Shown here: in pieces, positions 26,109 to 33,365 of the stretch
Numbering within the stretch: position 1 is the first letter of the stretch
Layout: every line of letters starts with the position of its first letter
Origin: Streptomyces tagetis
Lineage (GTDB): Bacteria > Actinomycetota > Actinomycetes > Streptomycetales > Streptomycetaceae
Reading direction: 5' to 3'
Assembly: GCF_018069565.1 (NCBI RefSeq)
Contig: NZ_JAGPNL010000009.1
Coordinates: 62,001 to 126,000, forward strand
Length of the DNA: 64,000 nucleotides
The notes under the pieces: model-generated
Seen by the model: the letters and a program-made list of their open reading frames with translations, nothing else
Databases searched by the model: none
What the model was told of the DNA's origin: nothing
Position numbers and translations under genes: made by a program

Positions 26109-26891
26109 GTGCTCAGGACCCCCGTCGCCGACGGCCTCCGCTTCGCCTTCGGCACCCTCACCGTCCTCCCGGTCCGGGTCACCCGCTGGGACCGGGACGC
26201 CGCGCGCGGCGGCATGCTCTGCGCGCCGCTGGCCGGGCTGGTCGTCGGCGGCCTCGCGGCCGGTGCCGGTGTGGTGCTGCTGTTCCTGGGCGCCGGCGCA
26301 CCGCTGGCCGCCGTCGCCGGCGCCGCCGTGCCGGCCGCCCTCACCCGGGGCCTGCACCTGGACGGGCTCGCCGACACCGCCGACGGGCTCGGCAGCGGCA
26401 GGCCCGCCGAGGGCGCGCTGCGCGTCATGCGGCAGTCGGACATCGGCCCGTTCGGCGTGCTGGTCCTGGTCCTCGTCCTGCTCGCCCAGGTGGCGGCGCT
26501 GGCCGAGGCGTACCGGGGGTCGTGGGCGCAGGGGGCGTTCGCCGCGGTCGTCTCGGCGGTCGCGGCCCGGCTGGCGATGACCCTGGCCGCCCGCTCCGGG
26601 GTGCCGGCCGCGCGCCCGGAGGGGCTGGGCGCGGCGGTCGCCGGGGTGGTGCCGGTGCGCGCGGCGCTGCTCGTCGCCGCCGCCGTGACGGGGGCCGCGG
26701 CGGCCGGGGGCGCCCTGTTCGGGGCGTACGGACCGCTGCGGGCGGCGCTCGCGGTGGTGTGCGCCGCCGGGACCGCCGGTCTTCTGCTGCGGCGCTGCGT
26801 ACGCCGCTTCGGCGGGGTCACGGGGGACGTCTTCGGCGCGGTGGCGGAGACGGCGGCCACGACGGCCCTGGTCGTGCTCGTCCTCGGCTGA
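26109..26891 (+). CDS. cobS: cobalamin synthase
   Basis: 260 residues and about six to seven membrane helices. CobS joins adenosyl-GDP-cobinamide and alpha-ribazole phosphate to give adenosylcobalamin phosphate at the membrane. Family motifs are GLHLDGLADTADGLG near residue 80, MRQSDIGPFGVL, and CVRRFGGVTGDVFGAVAE near the C-terminus, with the Asp-rich pocket for Mg. The GTG start at 26109 is 60 bp from the divergent membrane-protein gene. Together with cobU and cobT it makes a complete lower-loop assembly set here. Confidence 0.94.
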   Translation: MLRTPVADGLRFAFGTLTVLPVRVTRWDRDAARGGMLCAPLAGLVVGGLAAGAGVVLLFLGAGAPLAAVAGAAVPAALTRGLHLDGLADTADGLGSGRPAEGALRVMRQSDIGPFGVLVLVLVLLAQVAALAEAYRGSWAQGAFAAVVSAVAARLAMTLAARSGVPAARPEGLGAAVAGVVPVRAALLVAAAVTGAAAAGGALFGAYGPLRAALAVVCAAGTAGLLLRRCVRRFGGVTGDVFGAVAETAATTALVVLVLG

Positions 26892-27108
26892 CCCGGTCGG
26901 GAGCCCTCCCCTGCGGCACGGGCCGCGGGCGGGAAAGGGGCCCCGGGGGAGGGATCGGACACACGGTCGCGCGTAGGCTCGTGCCGGTCGATTACCTGCC
27001 CGGGTAAGGACCGCAACGCAGGAGGGATCTAGGGTCGGTTGTCGGGCCCGGTCGACCCACCCGCATTCGGCCACTCAAGACTTCATACGGAAGCGAGAAT
27101 TCACCACC

Positions 27109-28632
27109 GTGACTGCTCTCACTCTCAGCACCGCCGCGGCGCCCGGCCTGCGGGCCGACGCGCTCGTGATCGGTGTCGCCAAGGGCGCAAACGGCCCGAT
27201 CGTCGCCCCGGGCGCCGAAGCCGTGGACAGCGCGTACGACGGCGGACTCGCCGGCGTCCTGGAGACCCTCGGCGCCTCGGGCGCCGAGGGCGAGGTGACG
27301 AAGGTGCCCGCGCCGTCCGGCTTCAAGGCGCCCCTCGTGGTGGCGGTGGGCCTCGGCGCCGAGCCCGAGGACGGCGAAGGCTACGACGCCGAGGCGCTGC
27401 GCCGGGCCGCCGGCGTCGCCGCCCGCGCCCTGGCCGGTTCGAAGAAGGCCGCGTTCGCCCTGCCGCTCGCCGAGGCCGCCGACACCGGCGCCGTCGCCGA
27501 GGGCGTGCTGCTCGGCGCGTACTCCTTCGACGCCTACAAGGAGCGGGGCGAGGACGCCGGCAAGAAGGGCAAGGGCCCGCTGGCCGAGGCCGCGCTGCTG
27601 GGCGGCAAGCCCCGCGACAACGCCCACAAGGCGGCCGTCGAGCGCGCCACCGCCGTCGCCGAGGAGCTGAACCGCGCCCGCGACCTGATCAACACCCCGC
27701 CGAACGACCTCGACCCCGAGGCGTTCGCCGCGATCGCCCAGGCCGCCGCCAAGGAACACGGCATCAAGGTCCAGGTGCTCGACGAGAAGGCGCTCGCCAA
27801 GGGCGGCTACGGCGGCATCCTCGGCGTCGGCGCCGGCTCCGCCGCCGCTCCGCGCCTGGTGAAGCTGTCGTACACCCCGTCCGGGGCGACGAAGACGCTC
27901 GCCTTCGTCGGCAAGGGCATCACGTACGACTCCGGCGGCATCTCGCTCAAGCCGGCCGGGCACAACGAGACGATGAAGTGCGACATGAGCGGTGCCGCCG
28001 CCGTGTTCGCGGCCGTCGTCGCCGCCGCCCGCCTCGGCCTGGAGGTGAACGTCACCGGCTGGCTGGCACTGGCCGAGAACATGCCCTCCGGCTCGGCGAC
28101 CCGCCCGGGTGACGTGCTGCGCATGTACAGCGGCAAGACCGTCGAGGTGCTGAACACCGACGCCGAGGGCCGGCTCGTGCTGGCCGACGCGCTGTGGGCG
28201 GCCTCCGAGGAGGAGCCCGACGCGATCATCGACGTGGCGACGCTGACCGGCGCGATGATGCTGGCGCTCGGCAACCGCACGTACGGGATCATGGCGAACG
28301 ACGACGCCTTCCGCACCGCGGTGCACGAGGCGGCCGAGGAGGTCGGCGAGCCGGCCTGGCCGATGCCGCTCCCCGAGCACCTGCGCAAGGGCATGGACTC
28401 GCCCACCGCCGACATCGCCAACATGGGCGAGCGGATGGGCGGCGGGCTGGTCGCCGGCCTGTTCCTGCGCGAGTTCGTCGGCGAGGGCATCGCCTGGGCG
28501 CACCTGGACATCGCGGGCCCGGCCTTCAACGAGGGCGGCCCCTTCGGCTACACGCCGAAGGGCGGCACCGGCTCGGCGGTGCGGACGCTGGTGCGGGTCG
28601 CCGAACTGGCCGCCGAGGGCGAGCTGGGCTGA
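27109..28632 (+). CDS. pepA: leucyl aminopeptidase (M17)
   Basis: 507 residues. A two-domain M17 enzyme that removes N-terminal residues from peptides using two divalent metal ions. The catalytic C-terminal domain has GKGITYDSGGISLKP (Lys and Asp metal ligands) near residue 271 and the family signature NTDAEGRLVLAD at about 349-360. The N-terminal macro-domain-like half is Ala/Gly-rich and diverged. GTG start at 27109, 217 bp downstream of cobS. A hairpin with a long loop follows, so it is probably not in an operon with lpd. Confidence 0.95.
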   Translation: MTALTLSTAAAPGLRADALVIGVAKGANGPIVAPGAEAVDSAYDGGLAGVLETLGASGAEGEVTKVPAPSGFKAPLVVAVGLGAEPEDGEGYDAEALRRAAGVAARALAGSKKAAFALPLAEAADTGAVAEGVLLGAYSFDAYKERGEDAGKKGKGPLAEAALLGGKPRDNAHKAAVERATAVAEELNRARDLINTPPNDLDPEAFAAIAQAAAKEHGIKVQVLDEKALAKGGYGGILGVGAGSAAAPRLVKLSYTPSGATKTLAFVGKGITYDSGGISLKPAGHNETMKCDMSGAAAVFAAVVAAARLGLEVNVTGWLALAENMPSGSATRPGDVLRMYSGKTVEVLNTDAEGRLVLADALWAASEEEPDAIIDVATLTGAMMLALGNRTYGIMANDDAFRTAVHEAAEEVGEPAWPMPLPEHLRKGMDSPTADIANMGERMGGGLVAGLFLREFVGEGIAWAHLDIAGPAFNEGGPFGYTPKGGTGSAVRTLVRVAELAAEGELG

Positions 28633-28649
28633 CGGCCCGACGGTGCTCC

Positions 28650-28715
28650 GGGGGCGCGGGGAATGGCCTGGCGGTGTGGTCCGTTGTGACCCACTGCGTG
28701 GCTCCCCGCGCCCCC
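28650..28715 (+). terminator. inverted repeat downstream of pepA (terminator-like)
   Basis: GGGGGCGCGGGGA (28650-28662) pairs perfectly with TCCCCGCGCCCCC (28703-28715) across a 40-nt loop. Streptomyces genomes carry many intergenic elements of the GGGGCGCGGGGA...TCCCCGCGCCCC kind; this looks like one. It lies 17 bp after the pepA stop. Confidence 0.6.
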
Positions 28716-28920
28716 GAGGTCTGCTTCCGGGCCGGTCCTCCCCCGTGAACGTGGGGCGTCTCACACCCCGGCCCGGCGTCTCGCGGGGTGCCGACAAGTG
28801 CGAAGATGGGGCTCGGCAGGACAGGGCCCCCACCGAAGGGCCGAGAGCAAGAGCGGCCGGACACCAGCCGCCGACCGGTCACTGGAGACCGGCGTGGCGC
28901 ACATGCATGGAGGACGTGAC

Positions 28921-30309
28921 GTGGCGAACGACGCCAGCACCGTTTTCGACCTAGTGATCCTCGGCGGTGGCAGCGGTGGTTACGCCGCGGCCCTGCGCGG
29001 GGCGCAGCTGGGCCTGGACGTCGCCCTGATCGAGAAGGACAAGGTCGGCGGTACCTGCCTGCACAAGGGGTGCATCCCCACCAAGGCCCTGCTCCACGCG
29101 GGCGAGGTCGCCGACCAGACCCGCGAGAGCGAGCAGTTCGGCGTACGGTCCACCTTCGAGGGCATCGACGTGCCCGCCGTCCAGAAGTACAAGGACGACG
29201 TGGTCTCGGGCCTGTACAAGGGCCTCCAGGGTCTGATCGCCTCGCGCAAGGTGACCTACATCGAGGGTGAGGGCCGGCTCTCCTCCCCGACCTCCGTCGA
29301 CGTGAACGGCCGCCGCGTCCAGGGCCGCCATGTGCTGCTGGCGACCGGCTCCGTGCCGAAGTCGCTGCCGGGCCTGGAGATCGACGGCAACCGGATCATC
29401 TCCTCCGACCACGCCCTCGTCCTGGACCGCGTGCCGAAGTCCGCGATCATCCTGGGCGGCGGTGTCATCGGCGTCGAGTTCGCCTCGGTGTGGAAGTCCT
29501 TCGGCGCCGACGTCACGATCGTCGAGGGCCTCAAGCACCTCGTCCCGGTCGAGGACGAGAACAGCTCCAAGCTGCTGGAGCGCGCCTTCCGCAAGCGCGG
29601 CATCAAGTTCAACCTGGGCACCTTCTTCCAGAAGGCCGAGTACACCCAGGACGGCGTCAAGGTCACCCTCGCCGACGGCAAGGAGTTCGAGGCGGAGGTG
29701 CTGCTGGTCGCCATCGGCCGCGGCCCGGTCTCGCAGGGCCTGGGGTACGAGGAGGCCGGGGTCGCCATGGACCGCGGCTTCGTCCTCGTCGACGAGTACA
29801 TGCGGACGAACGTGCCGACCGTCTCGGCCGTCGGCGACCTGGTGCCCACGCTCCAGCTCGCCCACGTCGGCTTCGCGGAGGGCATCCTCGTCGCCGAGCG
29901 CCTCGCCGGTCTGAAGACCGTCCCGGTCGACTACGACGGCGTGCCGCGCGTGACGTACTGTCACCCGGAGGTCGCCTCCGTCGGCATCACCGAGGCCAAG
30001 GCCAAGGAGGTCTACGGCGCGAACAAGGTCGTCACCGTCAAGTACAACCTGGCGGGCAACGGCAAGAGCAAGATCCTCAAGACCGCGGGCGAGATCAAGC
30101 TCGTCCAGGTCAAGGACGGTGCCGTGGTCGGCGTCCACATGGTCGGCGACCGCATGGGCGAGCAGGTCGGAGAGGCCCAGCTCATCTACAACTGGGAGGC
30201 GCTGCCGGCCGAGGTGGCGCAGCTCATCCACGCCCACCCGACGCAGAGCGAGGCCCTGGGCGAGGCCCACCTGGCGCTGGCCGGCAAGCCGCTGCACTCC
30301 CACGACTGA
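28921..30309 (+). CDS. lpdA: dihydrolipoamide dehydrogenase (E3)
   Basis: 462 residues from the GTG at 28921, which follows ATGGAGGACGTGAC. The E3 flavoprotein reoxidises dihydrolipoyl groups of 2-oxo-acid dehydrogenase E2 with NAD. It has the FAD motif VILGGGSGGYAAA, the redox pair Cys46-Cys51 in GGTCLHKGCIPTK, the NAD motif ILGGGVIGVEFAS, and the interface base His439/Glu444 in HAHPTQSEAL. Length is normal. The E2 gene begins 63 bp downstream on the same strand, giving an E3-E2 operon. Confidence 0.96.
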   Translation: MANDASTVFDLVILGGGSGGYAAALRGAQLGLDVALIEKDKVGGTCLHKGCIPTKALLHAGEVADQTRESEQFGVRSTFEGIDVPAVQKYKDDVVSGLYKGLQGLIASRKVTYIEGEGRLSSPTSVDVNGRRVQGRHVLLATGSVPKSLPGLEIDGNRIISSDHALVLDRVPKSAIILGGGVIGVEFASVWKSFGADVTIVEGLKHLVPVEDENSSKLLERAFRKRGIKFNLGTFFQKAEYTQDGVKVTLADGKEFEAEVLLVAIGRGPVSQGLGYEEAGVAMDRGFVLVDEYMRTNVPTVSAVGDLVPTLQLAHVGFAEGILVAERLAGLKTVPVDYDGVPRVTYCHPEVASVGITEAKAKEVYGANKVVTVKYNLAGNGKSKILKTAGEIKLVQVKDGAVVGVHMVGDRMGEQVGEAQLIYNWEALPAEVAQLIHAHPTQSEALGEAHLALAGKPLHSHD

Positions 30310-30372
30310 TCTTCCTCGGTCACGGGGCGCGACGACACAGACTTCCGCAATTCGTAAGGAGCAACCGAAACC

Positions 30373-32202
30373 ATGGCGGTTTCCGTAACCCTTCCGGCGC
30401 TCGGCGAGAGCGTCACCGAGGGCACTGTCACCCGCTGGCTGAAGGCCGAGGGTGAGCGCGTCGAGGCCGACGAGCCGCTGCTCGAGGTCTCGACCGACAA
30501 GGTCGACACCGAGATCCCGGCCCCCGCCTCCGGCGTGCTGTCCTCCATCAAGGTCGCCGAGGACGAGACCGTCGAGGTCGGTGCCGAGCTGGCCCTGATC
30601 GACGACGGCAGCGGCGCCCCGGCGGCCGAGGCCGCCCCGGCCGCCGAGCCGGCCGCCCCCGCGGCGCCCGAGCCGGCCCCGCAGGCCGCTCCCTCCACCG
30701 AGCAGGCCGCCCCGGCGCCCGCTCCCACCGCCCAGGCCGCGGCCGGCGGCGCTTCGGCCCAGGGCACGGACGTGGTCCTGCCCGCGCTCGGCGAGTCCGT
30801 CACCGAGGGCACCGTCACCCGCTGGCTGAAGTCGGTCGGCGACAGCGTCGAGGCCGACGAGCCGCTGCTGGAGGTGTCCACCGACAAGGTCGACACCGAG
30901 ATCCCGGCGCCCACCTCCGGCACCCTGCTGGAGATCGTGGTCGGCGAGGACGAGACGGCCGAGGTCGGCGCCAAGCTGGCCGTCATCGGCGACGCCTCGG
31001 CCGCGCCCGCCGCCGCCCCGGCCGCCCCCGCGGCCCCGGCGCAGCCCGCCCCGGCTCCCGCCCCGGCCCCGGCTCCCGCGCCGGCCGCCGCGGCTCCGGC
31101 CGCTCCGGCCCCCGCGCCCGCCCCGGCCCCGCAGGCGCCGACGGTCCCGGCTCCGCAGCAGCAGACCACCCCGGCGCCCGACCCGGTGCCGTCCGCCCCG
31201 GTCGCCGCCCCGGCCCCCGCCGCCGCTCCGGCCGCGGTCCAGCCGGCCGACGACGGCGCCTACGTCACCCCGCTGGTGCGCAAGCTCGCCGCCGAGAACG
31301 GCGTCGACCTGACCTCCGTCAAGGGCACCGGCGTCGGCGGTCGCATCCGCAAGCAGGATGTCCTGGCCGCCGCCGAGGCCGCCAAGGCCGCCGCCGCGGC
31401 CCAGGCCACGCAGGCCGCCCCGGCCGCCCCGGCCGCCGCCGCGCCCACGGCCAGGCGGACCCCGGTCCTGGAGACCTCGCCGCTGCGCGGCCAGACCGTC
31501 AAGATGCCGCGCATCCGCAAGGTCATCGGCGACAACATGGTCAAGGCGCTGCGCGAGCAGGCGCAGCTCTCCTCGGTCGTCGAGGTCGACGTCACGCGCC
31601 TGATGCGGCTGCGCGCCCAGGCCAAGGACTCCTTCGCCGCGCGCGAGGGCGTCAAGCTGTCGCCGATGCCGTTCTTCGTGAAGGCCGCGGCCCAGGCGCT
31701 GAAGGCCCACCCGTCCATCAACGCCAAGATCAACGAGGCCGAGGGGACGATCACCTACTTCGACACCGAGCACGTCGGTATCGCGGTGGACTCCGAGAAG
31801 GGCCTGATGACCCCGGTCATCAAGAACGCCGGTGACCTCAACATCGCCGGCATCTCCAAGGCCACGGCGGAGCTGGCCGGCAAGGTCCGCGCCAGCAAGA
31901 TCACCCCGGACGAGCTGTCCGGCGCGACCTTCACCATCAGCAACACCGGTTCGCGCGGCGCGCTCTTCGACACGATCATCGTGCCGCCGGGCCAGGTCGC
32001 GATCCTCGGCATCGGTGCCACGGTCAAGCGTCCGGCCGTCATCGAGACGGAGGAGGGCACGGTCATCGGCGTCCGCGACATGACGTACCTGACCCTGTCC
32101 TACGACCACCGTCTGGTGGACGGCGCCGACGCCGCCCGCTACCTGACCGCGGTCAAGGCGATCCTGGAGGCCGGCGAGTTCGAGGTCGAGCTGGGGCTGT
32201 AG
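30373..32202 (+). CDS. sucB: dihydrolipoamide acyltransferase (E2), two lipoyl domains
   Basis: 609 residues. Two lipoyl domains at 1-80 and 133-212 carry lipoyl Lys43 and Lys172 in DKVDTEIP contexts. Long Ala/Pro linkers separate them; a peripheral-subunit-binding domain (YVTPLVRKLAAENGVDL) lies near 296-330; the acyltransferase core ends with His579 in SYDHRLVDG. ATG start after AAGGAG. It is usually named sucB, but linkage with lpd and aceE suggests that it serves the pyruvate complex, perhaps together with the 2-oxoglutarate complex, as AceF does in Corynebacterium. lipB and lipA for its cofactor are 12-14 kb downstream. Confidence 0.93.
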   Translation: MAVSVTLPALGESVTEGTVTRWLKAEGERVEADEPLLEVSTDKVDTEIPAPASGVLSSIKVAEDETVEVGAELALIDDGSGAPAAEAAPAAEPAAPAAPEPAPQAAPSTEQAAPAPAPTAQAAAGGASAQGTDVVLPALGESVTEGTVTRWLKSVGDSVEADEPLLEVSTDKVDTEIPAPTSGTLLEIVVGEDETAEVGAKLAVIGDASAAPAAAPAAPAAPAQPAPAPAPAPAPAPAAAAPAAPAPAPAPAPQAPTVPAPQQQTTPAPDPVPSAPVAAPAPAAAPAAVQPADDGAYVTPLVRKLAAENGVDLTSVKGTGVGGRIRKQDVLAAAEAAKAAAAAQATQAAPAAPAAAAPTARRTPVLETSPLRGQTVKMPRIRKVIGDNMVKALREQAQLSSVVEVDVTRLMRLRAQAKDSFAAREGVKLSPMPFFVKAAAQALKAHPSINAKINEAEGTITYFDTEHVGIAVDSEKGLMTPVIKNAGDLNIAGISKATAELAGKVRASKITPDELSGATFTISNTGSRGALFDTIIVPPGQVAILGIGATVKRPAVIETEEGTVIGVRDMTYLTLSYDHRLVDGADAARYLTAVKAILEAGEFEVELGL

Positions 32203-32228
32203 CCCCTGACCTGGCCGAACGGTCGTAC

Positions 32229-32263
32229 GGCGCCCCCGCCCGGAGTTTCCGGGCGGGGGCGCC
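32229..32263 (+). terminator. lpdA-E2 operon terminator
   Basis: A perfect 16-bp stem, 32229-32244 (GGCGCCCCCGCCCGGA) against 32248-32263, with loop GTT, lies 26 bp after the E2 stop. Followed by CTCGTCC rather than a T tract. Confidence 0.8.
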
Positions 32264-32394
32264 CTCGTCCGTGTAAGCCTCGTCTCACCTGCCCCGGTGC
32301 CCCCCTATGCGCCCTTCCCCGGAGCGTCCGCCGCCGTATTGTCTAAAGGTCGAACGCCCCCGGGGGCCGCAAGGCCCCGCCCGAAGGAGCCCAC

Positions 32395-33018
32395 ATGACC
32401 GCCCCCGTCGTCCACTCGCTGCGCGAACAGATCCGCGAGCACATCCTGGAAGGGATCATCAGCGGACGCTGGCAGCCGGGCGAGCGGATCGTGGAGCGGC
32501 GCATCGCCACCGAGCTGGAGGTCAGCCAGACGCCCGTGCGGGAGGCCCTGCGGGAGCTGGAGTCCCTGCGGCTGATCGAATCGGCGCCCAACAAGGGCGT
32601 CCGGGTGCGCAATCTGAGCGCCGCCGACCTGGAGGAGAGCTATCCGGTCCGGGCCGGGCTGGAGGCGATCGCCGCCGAGCTGGCGGCGGAACGGCTCGCC
32701 GGGGACTGCTCGGCGCTGGAACCGCACGTCAGCGCGCTCTACGAGGCCGACCGGGTCGCCGACGGGACCGGCCAGGTGCGGCACACGGTGGCCTTCCACC
32801 GCGAGCTGGTGCGGGCGGCGGGCAACGCGGTGCTGCTGCACACCTGGGAGGGCCTGGGCATCGAGGTCTTCACGGCCCTGTCGATCCGGTGGCTGGGCAC
32901 GGTGCAGCAGTCGTACGCCGAGGAGCACGAGGAGCTGGTGGCCGCCTTCCGGCGCCGCGATCCGCGCATCGCGGAGATCGTGAAAGCCCACGTCCTGGGG
33001 TGCGCGCCGCGCCCCTGA
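32395..33018 (+). CDS. GntR-family transcriptional regulator (FCD type)
   Basis: 207 residues. The N-terminal winged helix-turn-helix (residues about 8-75) has the GntR pattern WQPGERIVERRIATELEVSQ then TPVREALRELE; the all-helical FCD effector domain follows with metal-site His residues (TVAFHRELVRAAGN and later Arg/His positions). FCD regulators commonly control central carbon or acid metabolism in response to a carboxylate. The gene lies between the lpd-E2 operon and aceE, and a perfect 17-bp palindrome precedes aceE. Inference: a PdhR-like role. ATG start at 32395. Confidence 0.92.
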   Translation: MTAPVVHSLREQIREHILEGIISGRWQPGERIVERRIATELEVSQTPVREALRELESLRLIESAPNKGVRVRNLSAADLEESYPVRAGLEAIAAELAAERLAGDCSALEPHVSALYEADRVADGTGQVRHTVAFHRELVRAAGNAVLLHTWEGLGIEVFTALSIRWLGTVQQSYAEEHEELVAAFRRRDPRIAEIVKAHVLGCAPRP

Positions 33019-33365
33019 GTCCGGCGGCGAGCGCGGGTGCCCGGCTGCCCGGGGACCCGGAGGCCCGGCTGCCCGGGGCGCGGGGGCAGCCGCTTCGCGG
33101 GCCGGCCGCCGGCCTCCCCGTACCCGCGCTCACCTGCGCAAACACCGGCCCGCACGCGTCACCCCGTGCCATCGCCGAAGGCACCCCGTGCCGACTTTCT
33201 CGTGTTCGAGAGGTTTTACCGTCAAACCTTTGATCGATCATCGATCAGCGAGTTACAGTCACCGACGGGCTTCCACCAGAGCCCCAGCCCTGTCCTGCCA
33301 AAGACCAAGGGCAAACCCCCGAACCCTTATTGAGGGAACCCCCTTCGACTGAGGAAGGCGGCGAC
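33019..33365 (+). promoter_or_regulatory. aceE promoter region with GntR-like operator
   Basis: 347 bp with no gene. At 33231-33247 there is a perfect palindrome, TGATCGAT-C-ATCGATCA. A possible promoter overlaps it: -35-like TTGATC at 33230-33235, 18-bp spacer, -10-like TACAGT at 33254-33259. The layout suits repression by the FCD regulator encoded just upstream. The first 150 bp (33040-33120) are CCCGG-rich and featureless. Confidence 0.6.

Noticed and set aside
28860..28920. Cobalamin-riboswitch-like string CACTGGAGACCGGCG before lpdA.
   Set aside because: The rest of the B12 box (AGYCMGGAGACCKGCC and the upstream GCCACTG helix) does not fit, and lpdA is not a B12 gene. No riboswitch was seen before cobU, cobT or cobS either.
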